From assembly GCF_002288925.2 (NCBI RefSeq), contig NW_022098072.1:19645658-19709657 (forward strand): 64,000 nt of DNA, written 5' to 3'. Below the pieces are notes generated by a model, which saw nothing but the letters and a program-made list of their open reading frames with translations, was not told the DNA's origin and searched no databases. Shown one piece after another: positions 11,055 to 24,734 of the stretch (position 1 is the stretch's first letter; the number at the start of each line of letters is the position of its first letter). Both the position numbers and the translations under genes were made by a program. This DNA is from Delphinapterus leucas (Eukaryota; Chordata; Mammalia; Artiodactyla; Monodontidae).

Positions 11055-12221
11055 AAGTAACAGGTTACCAACCACTTCTCATTGTTGTCAGTGTGGTCCT
11101 GTAATGCTACCTATTCTTTATCATGTATGTCTAGCATCCTGCCCCCTTTCTCATCACCCAAAACAAGTGTTAACAAACCCTTGTTAATAATAAAGATATA
11201 TTACCGAGTTTTACACCCTAAAAAAATAGCTTGTAAAACTCTCTTTAACTTTCAAAATCCTTTCAAATTCATGATTGATATTTTTAAAATTAGCATCATG
11301 CCTAATACTGGACTAGATTCGGACTACATAAAAAAATTCAGACTTAAAAATGGGCAAATTAAGGAGTAATTATTCACTTTGCACAAAAGATGCTTTCTCT
11401 AAAAAGGTTTAGCCTCAGACTCCCTTTGAATGGCAAATTTCCCTTGTGATTTAACAATCCAATTTTATTTCCAAAAATTCAGTTTAGGCATAACTTTTCA
11501 AGGGTACATTTTAGATAAAGTGAATTATGCTCATAAGTATTAAAAACAGTCTGGCCCAATAAATAAGGCAGGCCGAAGTTCAAAAACAATTCCTGTGAAA
11601 GAGATAACACACTCCCGGCAATAAAATTCAGGTCTGTTCTAGATGAAAATAAATGTGGAGAGTGAGATACCTTACCATTCTAAAAAGTTCCAAGGCCTGA
11701 GCTTCTGGGTTATCCAAGGTGAAAGAAGTCATGAAAAAAAGGAAGGGAGATAAGGACTGAATGTGATATATTGTGCACCTGAGGCTGTTTCTTTAGCAGC
11801 ATGGTACTTTAAGACTAACTTTTCATGCAATTTCCTTAATACCAATTCACAGCATGTACTTTAATTTCTCCACAGAAGCCAAGAGCATTATTCTCTGGTC
11901 ATACTCTATTAACCAAGTTTTTGATTATTCATGGGACTTTTAGTCCCATTTACTTTAAATAAGTAGCACTTTCCTTTATTCTTAGAATTAAAAGTTTGCA
12001 TTATACCTAATGATAATCAGTTTTTAGAAGGTTAAAATTGTATTTATTATTTAATCTTCCAGATGAATACATAACTCCTTAGAGTCTGACTAAAGAGATA
12101 TCTGAATTGCTAGTGACTTCTGGAGGTGCAGAGAGGGAGAATCTGTGACTCTGCCCTTCCTCTGTCACTGATGATAGTCATTTTGAGGATATCTGTGAAT
12201 GTGTGCATAAAGGAAGAATAC
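11055..12221. other. Intergenic, nothing recognised
   Basis: AT-rich, no exon-like frame. One 95-codon plus-strand frame at 11082-11369 does not resemble any protein I know. Confidence 0.5.
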
Positions 12222-12430
12222 AGCAGGGTTCCTTACCTTGGCACTAATGACATTTTGGAGCAAATAATCCTTTGTTATTGTAGGCAGGGGGCCGGGGGTG
12301 AAGGCTGTCCTGTGCATAGTAGATGTTTTGCAGCATCCCTGGCTTCTACTCACTAGGTGCCAGTAGTACCCCTCTCCAACCAGATTTGTCTAAGGACCTG
12401 GCCAAATGTCCCCTGGGGGGCAAAATCGCC
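12222..12430 (-). mobile_element. MER20-like hAT transposon, copy 2
   Basis: Contains cagcatccctggcttctact and ccaaatgtcccctggggggc, same family as 8278-8490. Confidence 0.7.
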
Positions 12431-12984
12431 CATAAGAATACAGGGAAATGGGAGATGCTGAAAGAAAAAAATTCCCATCCATGACATTTACTCCTACAAA
12501 GCAGCAGAAGAGGTCCTGGGTGTGAGCAGCCCTGCAAATTAGAGAGTAGTCACTCTACAATCTGTGGAAACCTCCAGCCATACACAGGGACATCTCCTTG
12601 GCATTGGGATTTTTCTGGAGACAGAAAGCTGACAAAAGATGGTCACAGTTCCTCCTTCACCTTTCTAAAGATCCTGAAGCTGGTAAAGTACTAGTGGACT
12701 TCACTTGCTGTCTCTCTGCGTTCTGCTGACCTTAGAAAGAAGTGAGGTCATATTTGATGTCCTTTTCTTTGGCCAGAAACTCGAACCAGCCTTTGGAAAT
12801 ACAAGGTCTTAACACGGATGGTGTATGCTTTGGGCTTAGGCATTTCCATGATTAGGTGAGTGGAAATAGATAGGGATACTGCAGCCACCCTGCTATCACC
12901 CTCAAAACAATCACCTATTGTTTATGCTAAGAGAGTTCTTCCAAAAGTAGATGAAAGCGTGGCATGTATCTTGGGGCAGAATGA

Positions 12985-13660
12985 TAAAAGGAGGCAATAA
13001 TCTGATTAGCAAAAATCCAAAAGTTTGACCACCTACTGGGTTGGCAGGCTAGAGAACAGGGATGGTACATATTACCAGTAAGAATGTAAAATGCTGTGTA
13101 AACAGCACCTATGGAAGGGAATTTGATAATCCCTAGCAAAATTACATATATGTTTATATACTGTGTGTAATTACAATATACATTTGACCCAGAAATTCCA
13201 ATTCCAGAAATCCTTCCCAAAATATAAAATGACTTATGCACAAGGTTTTTCACTGCACTATTATTTGTAATAGCAAAAGACTGGAAACAAACCAAATAAC
13301 CATAAGTAGGGGACTAGCTGAATAAACTGGGGTAGATCCATACAATGAAACACTATGCAACTCTGAAAAAGAATGAGGGCCATCTCCAGAAAATATGTCT
13401 CGTATATCTCCAGAAAATATGTCAGCTTTAAACAGCAACAAAAGCACAACCAAGGTGCAGAGCAGTATAGTATGCTATTTTCTTAGATAGGTGAACTACA
13501 AATATATATTTGTATACATTTGGGAGGGGGGAAAACAGGTGGAAAGGACAGGCATGCAAGCAAAGTACTCTGATGAATATACCTTGACTATATAGTTTTG
13601 ACTTTAGAATCATATATATGTATTTTACATATTCAAAATAATTTTAAACTCAAAAGAAAA
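12985..13660 (+). mobile_element. Old L1 region, sense
   Basis: Contains aacaaaccaaataaccataa and gaaacactatgcaactctga, L1 landmarks. The unit atctccagaaaatatgtc is repeated in tandem at about 13381-13426. Confidence 0.7.
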
Positions 13661-14010
13661 ATGTGATTCCTAAAATTTGAAAACAACTGAAGCAAATTAC
13701 CTAACTGTATATTAAGTTGGTGGTATAATCGCACCAAGTAATTAATTTAATGACTTTAGAAAATACTGTTTTCACTGTACATTCACCGAAGAATATGCTC
13801 TCAGGATAAATAGATTTACAAAGAAGTCTTAAACTTCATTCAGTGTCTTATTGCTAGTAGAAATACAGATATTATTACTTTCAAACTATTCTTGTATATT
13901 ACAGGTAAAAACCAATATTAGAGTTGTTATGAATGATTTTCAGAGTAAGTAGGATCCATGTAAGATTAAAGGTGAATTGGAAATAGTATGAACTTATGAT
14001 TTTTCCTTTT
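13661..14010. other. Intergenic, nothing recognised
   Basis: AT-rich; no gene or named repeat seen. Confidence 0.5.
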
Positions 14011-14014
14011 GAAA

Positions 14015-14325
14015 AGTGTTTCTTATAACAGAAACAGACTCACAGATATAGAGAACAGACTTGTGGTTGCCAAGGGGGAGGGGGGTGGGGAAGGGAAGGA
14101 TTGGGAGTTTGGGATTAGCAGATGCAAACATATATAGAATGGATAAACAACAAGGTCTTACTGTATAGCACAGGGAACTATATTCAATATCTTGTAATAA
14201 ACCATAATGGAAAAGAATATGAAAAAAATATATATGTATAACTGACTCACTTTGCTGTGCAGCAGAAATTAACATAGTAAATCAACTATACTTCAATAAA
14301 ATAAATTTTTAAAAAATAAGTAAGT
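14015..14325 (+). mobile_element. L1 3' end, sense, relatively young
   Basis: Contains tgtatagcacagggaactat and gctgtgcagcagaaattaac and tatacttcaataaaat, followed by an A-rich tail. Confidence 0.85.
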
Positions 14326-14839
14326 ACATTTCAGGAAAAAAAAATGTTTCTTATATCCCAACAAGGAAAATTTTACATTTATTGAAGAAGGAAAAAAAAT
14401 TTACTTGCTTTATCCCTTGAAAAGTCCTAGAAGTAATGATAATCGTGTACCAATGAGCACCTTTAGCGTTCATATTGTACTTTTAATACATCATTTCCTA
14501 TTAAAAGGAAGGACATTCTTTGGAGGAATGACAGATATCAGGTCTGGGGCTAGAAATGTGCATGATGAGCCTGGGACACCCTGTTGTGCCAGAAGCTGTT
14601 AAAGTCTAAAGTCTAATAGGACAAGTCAAAGGGAGAATGCTATCAGCATAAAGGAGCTTCTACTGGCTGAAAAAGGGACAATCTGAGCATCGGAAAAGAG
14701 TAAGACAAGTACAATTGACTGAAATTCATTGATGACATAAATCTTTTTCATTATTAGACATAACTAATTGAGTATTTGCAATATAGTGAAAGAATTGAGC
14801 ATTTATCCTGCCCTTCCTGCAAGAATTACATTTAGTGGT

Positions 14840-15350
14840 GTCTTAGTCTGGCTTACCCCCTTGAAAGCTGAACCTGGAACAAGGGCTTACTTTTAGGTAG
14901 TATATTTTGGACAGCATTCTCAGGAAACAGCAGCGGATGACTAGGAGAGTGAAACAGGGCAAGTCAATACAAGGGTGTTCTTGAGTTAGTCATCACAGTG
15001 GGCAATAAGGCCTTGAGCCTGCAGGGACTCCTTGAATTGCTATGTAGAATATACTTCATAATTGTCAGCTTGATGCAAGAGAGGAGCAGTTATCAACCAG
15101 CTTCCACCGCCCATTGATCCATATTTTCCCCTTGGGACCTGAGCCCCCTCACATTTCTAAGCTGTCCTGTGAGTGCTAGCAGATGTCCCACCTTCATGGA
15201 GTCAGAGGAACTCAGGGGTAGAACGTGAGATGTATGAGGAGAGATGCTGTCAGGTTACACCTGCAGGAAGCAGGTTGCTTCAGCAATGGCTGTGGCTGTA
15301 GTAGGAGGCAGGCTGAGAGGATGTGAAACTGGGAACAACTGCCTCTTCTA
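14840..15350 (+). repeat. Probable old interspersed repeat, unclassified
   Basis: The stretch with cttaccccc, gggcttacttttaggtagta and gaagcaggttgcttcagcaa has the look of an old LTR-type repeat that I recall only loosely. No gene is seen. Confidence 0.4.
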
Positions 15351-15709
15351 ATGTGGTAACCAAATAGCTCAGGCTGGTGAAAGAAAGTTTATAACACAAT
15401 TCCACCTAATAGAAGGGGAATAAAGGATAGGATTAGGAAATCACCATATTGTAATTCCTTACGAAATAATCAATTCAGGCAACAATCATCAGTAGATGAG
15501 AGGTTGGTGGGGAATCAGGCTGACACCACCTGCAACCACTAACCACTGACAGCATCACTAGGAGTCGGGAGTCCACATAGATGTGCCTCCTGGTGTGGTG
15601 AATTATGAAGTATACAAAACTACCTATGAAATATTCTTGCCCATATAGTTGAATCTAAATCTCCTCAAGCCTGTAGGTCTAACTTCCAATTTTCTAGAAA
15701 CATAGGAGG

Positions 15710-16240
15710 GAGACGAACAAGTGAAATAGCTTCACAAGGAAGCAAACAGACCAATCCAGCATATAAGATATTCTACAACTGACTGAATTCTACAACTGAA
15801 GACAAGAGGGTAAAATGGGAACGAGTACAAGGACTCCTCTAAGTTGAAAGATCTTTAAGGGGCATACTAAACCAAATGTAATGTGTAGACTTTGTTTAAA
15901 TCCTGATTCTATCAAACCAACTGTAAAAAAGTAAGTTTTGAGACATTTAAAGAAATCTGAGCCATAGTTTTGATATATTAGGTATTGCAAAGGAATTATT
16001 ATTAATTTTATGTGTGAGTCTACAAGAAAAATGTCCGTATTTTTAAGTGATACATACTAAAGTATATAGGGATAGAATAATGCAGTGTCAGGAACTTGCT
16101 TTATGACACTTCAGGAGGGGAAAAAATAGATAAAGCAAGTATGCTAAAATCTAGAAAGTTGTTGATTTAGGATAATGAGTATATGGTATTTGTTATTCAA
16201 TTTCATGTATGATTGAATATTTGCATAATTAAAAAATTTT
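15710..16240 (+). mobile_element. Old L1 3' end, sense
   Basis: Contains atcaaaccaactgtaaaaaa, aggaattattattaatttta and tacatactaaagtatatagg, matching the L1M-type 3' region. Confidence 0.75.
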
Positions 16241-16249
16241 TAAGAGGCA

Positions 16250-16385
16250 AGTAAATATCCTTATCCCTTTTTTATAAATGGAAGGAAGTCAAATGAATCG
16301 CTCAAAGTCATAAAGCTGGAAAGTGGTAGAGCTAGATTTAAAGCTCATCTCACTCCTTCCCCCATATCCTGTTGTCTTCAGAACT
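16250..16385 (-). repeat. MIR fragment
   Basis: Contains ttataaatggaaggaagtca and cataaagctggaaagtgg, the MIR complement. Confidence 0.55.
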
Positions 16386-16489
16386 GAATGCATTTATCTA
16401 TTTATTTGTTTATTTTCCAGCTTCAGGTACACATAATTGCTTCTTAACACGCTTTCATCATTGGTCCACGCATTGTTCTTTTTTATTTT

Positions 16490-17035
16490 ATTATGGTGGT
16501 AGGCAGCCTCTAAGATGGTGCCCAGTGATCCCTGCCTCTGAATAGTCGTACCTTGTGTGGTCCCTTTCCACCTTGTCTCAAGGATGGTATGTGTGATCAA
16601 TAGCATGCAGCAAAAGTAATGGTGTGTTAATTCAATATTAGTTTTATGAAAGACATTGCAGCTTCCCTCTTGGTCTCTCTCTCTCTCATATTCTCTCTGT
16701 CTCTGTCTGTCTCTTTCTCTCTCTCATTACTTGCTCTAGTGGGGGAAGCCATGTCATGAGCAGTCCTATGAAGAGGCCCATGTATTGAGGAACTGAGCCT
16801 TTTGCGAAGAGCCATGTGAATGAGCCATCTTGGAAGCAGATCCTCCAGCTCTTTTAGAGACTGCAGCCCTGACTCACAGCTTTACTGTAACCTCGTGAGA
16901 AACTCTGAGCCAAACCACCCAGCGAAGATGCACCCAGATGCCTGACCCAAGGAATTATGTGAAATAACAAATATTGTTTTAAGTTGCTAAATTATAGGAT
17001 AATTTGCTTTGCTACAATTAAAAAACTATAAATCT
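16490..17035 (+). repeat. Old LTR-like interspersed repeat (MaLR-like)
   Basis: Contains ggcagcctctaagatggtgc, agaggcccatgtattgagga and ttgaa/aacctcgtgagaaactctga. The same family occurs in inverse orientation at 25755-26320. A CT-rich tract at 16675-16725 interrupts it. The family name is not certain. Confidence 0.6.
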
Positions 17036-17049
17036 TTTATAAATTATAA

Positions 17050-17815
17050 TTACAAATATATAATTCATAATTTTAAATCCTTGTAAAATATATATAGTGA
17101 ACCCACCACCAGCACAAGCACTAGAATACTGACAATAGCTTACTTCTGACAGTGTGGCCTTCCTCCATCCCATTCTCCTTAATTCCTAATCCAAGGTTAT
17201 CTTTATCCTTAATTTGTATTTATCATTCCCATGATTTTTAAGACACATAGTTTAATACTATATGTATTCCTAAAAGGTATATTATTTAGTTTGTTATTTT
17301 TAGCTTAAAAAGGAGATCCCATGCTAGATGTAATTTTCTGTGACCTTTTTTATTTACTCAACATTGTTTTCCTGAGATTCACCCATATTGATGTTTATAG
17401 TGGCAGTGCATTTGTTTTGACTGCTGTTTAATATACATACCACACTTTATCCCTTCTCCTGTCAATGGACATTTGGATTGCTTCCAGATGTTTTTCTTTT
17501 TTCTGTTACAACAATGTTGCCATGAGGAGGTTTACAAATGCCTCCAGGTTCACATGTTAAAAAAGTTTACATCTAGCATTGGAATTACTGGGTTGTAGGA
17601 TATGTGAATATTCAACTTTAATAGATAATGCCAAACAGCTTTCCAAAGTGGCTTTTCCAATTTACACTTCCACCAGCTATTTACGAGAGATCCTGTTGAT
17701 CACTCCCTCTCAACATTTGATATTGTCAGACTTCTTAAAATTTACAACAAATGGGTATAAAATGGAATCTCATTACAGTAGGAATCTACATTTCCCACAT
17801 CACTGAATGTCCTCT
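17050..17815 (-). mobile_element. Old L1, antisense
   Basis: Contains ttccaaagtggcttttccaa and aatggacatttggattgctt, complement of L1 ORF2/3' region. Confidence 0.75.
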
Positions 17816-17819
17816 CCAT

Positions 17820-20450
17820 CTTACAGATTAACCTTCAAAGATGATATGGGAGAGTATATATGACTATAATTCTTCATTTTAATTTTCCTTCTCAAATCCT
17901 CCCCATGTTCACATGTTCTTTCTTGACATCTAATGATCTGAGTGTTTTACCTTAGAACAACTCTAATTAGGGAGGAAATGGACCAAAACAGCTCTCCTTT
18001 TTTCCTAGTTTCTCTCCCTACAGAACAGCAATGTGGAATAGACTAGCAATTCTGCTAGTTAATGTCACACTAGGATTAGCTCAGTGGGTGGGGGAAAAAC
18101 TGGTCCTTTTCTTTTACAAAGACTCCTTCCAGGAGACTATTTTCTTTTAGGAACTTGGAATGGAAAAAAAAAAAAAAATCTGCTGAGACGGTTTTTGCTT
18201 GAACATAGCATTAAAAACGGTTAGCAACACCATACCGAGAGCTCTGCCGTGCATGCTCCCACTGCTTTGGTTTCCATCTCTAACTTTGTTTCCTGCCCCT
18301 GGGCGCCCTCCTCACTTTCTTGGAAGCCCAGCTTAATTTTCAAAGGATGTTTGTAAAGTTTATCTGTATTTCTGGATGTCTATAGTAGAGACGTTTTCTG
18401 TTCTCTAATTTACCATAAAGGTCTGATCTGGAAGTTTCCACCCTCATTGTCCTCTCTTTCTCTTTTCCTTCACTTAAAAAAAAAAATCAAACTTTTTATT
18501 TTGGAATAAATTTAGATTTACAGAAAAGTTGAAAAAACATGGCTAGCAATCTGAGTTCTACAGTTCTGTTCTGAATCACTGTATGATCATAGGCTAGTCA
18601 TTAACCCTTCTGAGTTTAAAATTACAAATCTGTATAACAAAAGTAAATGATCTCTGAGGTCCAGTTAAGTATCAAAACGTTTTTATTCCATGATTGAAAT
18701 TAACTAGTAGACTATTCTGGTCCTTATGGTCATTTCAGTCTTTCTCTGTCTCTCTGGTCCAAACAACCCAGTTGATTTGGCATTAACATAGGTTGTAACA
18801 CCAGGCCCATAAGGAAGATTTCAGAGAGGACCCTATCATTCTTCTTTAATGGTTCTGTTTGTCATTGCATCCCCACTCTTAATACAGTGTCTGCTGAAGA
18901 ATAGACACCACATAAATATTTGTTGGTCAGTTGAATGAATACTGAATGAATGAGCTGGGCCTTTATTCTCCATTCCTTTCTTTACTCCATCATCACGCTC
19001 AAGTTCAAAAGTTATTTTAGTTGTATTTTATTTATGATAAGATCAGTAAACCCAGAGCAAAGAATGTCTCCATGACTACAAATTCAGCTGGTTCTCCATT
19101 GCCACTTAAACATTTCTCATGAAGACCAAAAGTCACCATAACTAACTGAATCAAAATCTCTGGACTTGAGGACAAGGTATCAGTATTTTTCAAATACTCC
19201 TCAGGAGATTCTAATATGCAGCCAGGGTTGAGAATAACTATTCTAGAAAAATGATAATCTAACCATTTTTACTATTATTTCTTGTTGGTTCTCTCTCTCT
19301 CTCTCTCATTCTCTCTCTCCCTTCCTATCTACTTTCCTTCTTTATTTTCTTTCTTTTTTAAGAAAAATAAATATATAGGTCAGACTTCATCCCCTAAAGT
19401 TCTACAGAAATTGTGATAGAATTCTACATGTAGAAGAATCCTCCTTTTGTTGCATAGAATGCATACATAGGTAACATCAGGCAGAAGGGGGTCAAGACAT
19501 ACTGCATTTGTTATACATAGAAAGGTTGCCAACATCAAATTATAGTGTTGTCAAGGCATCTTATCAGTAACTGCTGTCCTGTAGTAATAAATATAACTCC
19601 TAAATTACCTGAAAATATTTTCTCTGTCTTAAGATGCAGCTTTCTTCTAAAATTGGAAAATGGAAAATTCAAGGATGGATGTGTCTATGGATGAACAATC
19701 AAATCAGTACGGTCAGTTAATTCTAAAAAATCACTTTTTACAAATTTACTGAAACAACTCAGTCAAGCCATTCTTTTCATAAGTCCAATGACCAAGTCAA
19801 CTAAATAAGTCAATCTGAAGCCCCATGTAGACTCACACTAATTCTTATCTAGAAATAGCTATTCAAAGTCCCCCCAAATTAAAGTCATCATATGCAAAGG
19901 CTATTATGGTGTGGCCCATAGATAAATATATCTTTAAAAACTATTTCTTCCCAAATAAAGATAACATGTCTGAAATGAGAGGGAGAAAGAGAAAGAGATT
20001 CCATTATTAAACCTGGAAATACAGAAGCAGTGGTATCAACTTGCTGGGCTGAAGAAAATTTGCGAAAGACCATCTGAGATCAGATGATTAGGGAAAAATC
20101 ATGTAAGGTCATTTCCCAACAGCTGACATCCACATAAAAGAGATGTCATTGTCAACTACTACAGTGTCAGAGCTCTTTCTCAAAAGTACCCTGGTTTAAA
20201 TCAATCAGAAGAGCTCGCTGTGATGTTTTCTGTTCTTTGAAATCATGCCATAAGCAAACATCTGTAATAAATATGTTTGAGTATTATAGGGCTGGTATGA
20301 CTACGTTGGGAGTAATAGGTTTGAAGTGCATAACAAAATAAAAGGAACATGCTGATGTCAAAGGGAGTAAGAGTTGCTTTATTTTTCTAAGAATAAAAGA
20401 GACTGGGTCCCCAAAGTCTAAACAAAGAACAACTCTGCAAGACACTCTTT
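17820..20450. other. Intergenic, no gene seen
   Basis: Contains small old repeats: an L1 piece at about 18475-18545, an L2 tail at about 18880-18960 and a MER5-like piece at about 19140-19250. The CT-rich tract at 19290-19325 is simple sequence. Nothing exon-like was found. Confidence 0.5.
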
Positions 20451-20454
20451 CCAT

Positions 20455-20697
20455 GGAGAGTGACAGAGCTTGGTGATTAAGGGATCAAACACAAGAGCCA
20501 GATTCCCTGCATTTGAATCCCAGCCTTACTATTAACCAATAGTGCAAAACTGGGCAAATTATGTAATTTACTCTCAGTGCTGTGGTTTTCTTAGTTGTAA
20601 AATGGGAAGAACAATATTACCTATATTAATGGGTAATTTTGAATATTAGCATGAGTTCATAAACATAAAGTACCTAGATCAGTGCCTGGCAAATAGG
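20455..20697 (+). repeat. MIR SINE
   Basis: Contains ttgtaaaatgggaagaacaa and gatcagtgcctggcaaatag. Confidence 0.8.
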
Positions 20698-21059
20698 AAA
20701 CTTACATCACAAACCCCCATCGTTCTCCACTGTTCAACCATAGGTCCTCCTGACTTCAAATCAGTAAAAAAATATAGATATAAAGTGCTTTTGTTTCTTA
20801 TACTTCTAGGAGAATGGCTATTTTTAACTCCAGAACAAATCATACAATTTACCCACACAGCATACACATGTACGTACAAAAGACAATTGAAATGCTGTGT
20901 TGCTTGTGAATATTATGGTGATGTGTTGTTTTAAGGATGTTGAAAGTTATAGGGCTTAGAACTTACTTTATTTTAGGTAGAAATCCATTCACTTTTGAAG
21001 CCCTCTTTTGAATTATTAGATTTCTCTTACAGAGGTCTTTCTGTGATATTTTTAAATGG

Positions 21060-21415
21060 GTATTTTTTTTTTACTTTTTATTACTTTCTATTATAGTTTT
21101 CAAACTTTACACAAAAGTAGAAAAAATAGGATAATGAGACCATATGTACTTATTATCCGGTTTTGGCAGTTATCCACATTTTTCACTCCCCTTCCCAACA
21201 GTGCTGGAGTATTTTGAAGCAACTCCCAGATATCATATTTTGCCTCTAAATATTTCAGAATTTATTTACAAGAAATGAAGACTTCCTTTTTAAAAAGTAA
21301 TCACAATACAATTGCACCTAACAAAATGACCAAAATTCTTAACATTCAAATTGTCTCAAAAATGCCTTTATATGGGTGATTTGTTTAAGTTAAGATCCGA
21401 ACAATGTGAAACGGG
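21060..21415 (-). mobile_element. Old L1, antisense
   Basis: Contains tttggcagttatccacattt and caacagtgctggagtatttt, complement of L1. Confidence 0.6.
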
Positions 21416-22414
21416 TAGTTTAAGTTGTAGCTATTTGGTTTTATATGTTGGAAGATGTTTCAGCTTCATACTTTTTCTAAAGGGAAATGAATGACCACAG
21501 CTGCAATCTGAAGTTGAAATCATCATAATAATAGAGGAGAGAAAGCTAGAGTAAGAAGTGGGAGTCTTACAGTAGGTTTAGGCTTTACTTGTAACACTGA
21601 CCCAGGGGTCTATTTCATGACAGTTGATTCTTTTGCTATAGTAGAAAGAAGAAAAACAATTCTTCTAAAGTACTTGTGATATAGGAAGCATATGGAGTTT
21701 AAAAAACAGCCTGTCTGTGGGCATTCCAAGACACTGAAGCTGAATGAACTGGTCAACATCTCAATCTTTGAAGTCCCCTGGGCATAGAACTTTCTCCTGT
21801 TTTTCATTTATCCCAGGCTGTAAGAGAGACTGTCTCTGCTTTAAAAATATTTCCAAAGGATTTGTTGGTGATATTTGCACCTTGGTTCTCATATTTTATA
21901 ATCATGTCTCAGGTTTTTTTTTTTTTCTCTGCAGGACTATTTGCATGCCTCTTAAGGCTCGAATCTAATGTTTTTATTGGACCTCATTGTTTTTAATATT
22001 GATTTAATATGACTGCCATTGAAGGCCCCAAGCGTTTTTACAAGGAGACACTTTATAATTCCTTTATAGGTTACTTGTAATTATCAGAATAAATGAGATA
22101 TCCCTTTCAAAGGAGGTGGATAGGAAATAAGTAACAAAGGTAGTATTTATATAGATAAAATGTTAACATATTGGTACGGTGTGGGGGGAATCCAAAAATA
22201 AATGAACCCACATCCTTCTGTGGATTGCTACAATATAACCTCTTGCAGCTATGAAAGCTAGTGAGAAAATCATCTTTATTGATTAGGAACTCAAAATAGT
22301 CTTTTATCTTGCATACTTCTTTTCCTCGGGTCCCATTTATGATTGTAAAATTACTACTGCTTCTATATTTCTCTTTATAATGCCTTTTGGAGTATGGTTT
22401 GTTAAAACTGTATA
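21416..22414. other. Intergenic, no gene seen
   Basis: AT-rich. A 122-codon minus-strand frame at 22107-22475 does not match a known protein and overlaps the MIR at its right end. Confidence 0.5.
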
Positions 22415-22585
22415 GAGTGATAGTTAAGATACTAGGCTCTGGAATCAGGTTAGATCTAAATCTTGGTTCTATCACTTCCTAGCTGAATGTCTTTGGGCAA
22501 GTCACTTAACCTTTCTATGCTTTGGTTCATTCATCTGTAAAATGGGTGTAAAATACCTATATACCTACCTTATTATAAAATATTT
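22415..22585 (+). repeat. MIR SINE, left part
   Basis: Contains ctttgggcaagtcacttaac and tctgtaaaatgggtgtaaaa. It stops abruptly and resumes at 23013. Confidence 0.8.
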
Positions 22586-22589
22586 TTGA

Positions 22590-23012
22590 TTATAGTTCAG
22601 CAAGTATTCACTCCCATCTCCCTTGGGGTATGACCCCCACCCCGCCCCACTGATGTTGGTCTTGGTCATGGAATACTGGTAGAAGTGACGGTGTGCCAGT
22701 TCCATGCCTGGCAGCATGTGTTTTCACTTGCCCTCTTGTTCTCCTAACGTCACCATGAGGAGCATATGCCCCAGGTAGCTGTTCTTCCCAAAATAATGAG
22801 ACACTTATGGAGCAGATCTAACCTAACACGCACCCTGGAGCCAGTCTCCCCTGCCCATAGCCTGAAGTAAAGCTGTGCAGCAGAGCTCAGCCTAGATCAC
22901 CCAAACAGCTGGCCTGCAGAAGGATGAAAAAGAGAATAAATGCCTGTTGCTGCAAGGTACTGGATTTTGGGGTGGCTGTTACAAAGCATTATTGCAGCAG
23001 TAGCTGACTAAT
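22590..23012 (+). repeat. LTR-like repeat inserted in MIR
   Basis: Contains ggagcagatctaacctaaca, aataaatgcctgttgctgca, and ends agtagctgactaatacataa. It is in the same broad class as the repeats at 16490 and 35590, judged by its 3' end. Confidence 0.5.
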
Positions 23013-23120
23013 ACATAAGACTATTGTGAGGAACAACTAAGATAGTTTAGATAAATCATTTAGCCTAGCGCTAGGCATATAGTCAGTGCCCTGCTCAATT
23101 AATGTTTACTATTATTATCA
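23013..23120 (+). repeat. MIR SINE, right part
   Basis: Contains attgtgaggaacaactaaga and cgctaggcatatagtcagtg, the MIR 3' half. Confidence 0.65.
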
Positions 23121-24009
23121 TAATCATCACTTTCATTTTTTTTCTGGATAAAAATATCCAAATTATATATTGTGATTAATTTATACATATTCAGTGTTAC
23201 ACCATATACAGTGAACAATGCTCTGAGTTAGGACCTGCACAGCTCCTGGCATTGGCAATAGATGGTGCTTGTTCTGGCAGATGCTGACGTCTCTGAAACT
23301 GTGGCTCATGTGGTTCCACCTCTTCCCTCCTTCAGCCTATTCAGTCTCTTATCTAGTTTGGAGAATATGAAAAACCTGTTTCACAAGCATACATTTAAAT
23401 ATTTCGTCTTATGTTTATGCCAGTGGCTACTAAACTCCATTTTTGCTACCTTTGTTCTCTGTTGGTCTCCAAATAATAGAATACTAATATCTAGTATATG
23501 GGCTATGGAGGGGGACAGATAGAGAAGGAAGTCCTCTGGGATATAAGTCAGGAAATTATATGAGGTGTAAGGAGGGGGGACAGATGAGAAGTAATGAAAG
23601 GTCCCAGCTTGCCTTTTATTTAGTTTGAACTTTGCTTGCTATATAAATTTTAGTTTCCATTACAGTTAATACCTAAGGTTATACTGTTACATATAATGTG
23701 TTAAAAAGAAAAGGTGTGTATCAAGAACTCTCACTAAAAATATGAACTCCACATCATCATGTACATAAAATCAAGTCAACAAATATTTATTGGGCACTTG
23801 CAATATATCTTTGCTGATATGTGATAACATATAATACATACCATATTTTATTGATCCTAAGACACACATTGGTCCACATTTTAACATCTCTGAAACCAAC
23901 ATGCAGCTTACAATTGATGGTATGTGGTAGGTTGATTGTCATAACTTTCGTTGTGATTATCGATATCTCATTGGCTTACTATGAAACCTATTTCTTATTC
24001 ACATTATGT
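23121..24009. other. Intergenic, no gene seen
   Basis: No exon-like frame. Short L2-like tail near 23775. Confidence 0.5.
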
Positions 24010-24370
24010 AGGGCTGTGGGTTGGCTGTGGCTCCACTGGCCTTTGCTCTGGTTGGTTTGACTGGGCTTGGCTTACCTCTGCACAGCTACATATGTCGTTC
24101 TAGAATCCAGGTGGAAGGACTAGCCACTTTCTGGGACTATTCTACCATTATCTCACGGTTGAGGGAAGGAGCAAAAGCTGAATCTAACCTCACAGGCACA
24201 TTTAAAGCTGCCTGGATATGGCCTTTGTCACGTCTATTCACATTCAGTTGGTCAAATCAAGTCACATGGTCAATCCTGACAATGGAGCAGGGGAAGTATA
24301 CTCCATCCACCCTGAGGCTGGGAAGGGGCTGTGGGCACAGAGGAATAATAACGCAATGTACCACAGCAGC
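24010..24370 (-). repeat. Old LTR-like interspersed repeat
   Basis: Contains ggctgtgggttggctgtggc and caagtcacatggtcaatcct, common features of an old LTR-type family. The 132-codon frame across it is not a gene. Confidence 0.5.
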
Positions 24371-24734
24371 ATTTTTTCTTTTTTCATGGTACATAAAACA
24401 ATGGTGTGTCTCACAATAGCTGGCATCTTAGAGGCAATGTAACATGATAATCTATGTTAGGATTTAAGAGAATCTGTTCTTTAGGCATAATATTTTTATG
24501 AGTTCGTTTTTACTTTTCTCTAGTTGAGTTTTAAAGGCTAAAGGCAGAGATTCATTTACTGTTTCTGTGTTTCTATTTCCTCATTAAATCAGAACACTTA
24601 ATAATGAAGGTATAAGAGACTTATTGACATTCTTTTGTTAATCCTGAGTTAAGTCATTATTGTTACCTAACTTACCCTAATTTCAGCAGATAAAGGAGGC
24701 TGAATTATGAAAAGTGATCCAAGGACTAGGCTCT

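Noticed and set aside
24021..24419. 132-codon plus-strand frame
   Set aside because: It lies mostly in an old LTR-like repeat and resembles no known protein.
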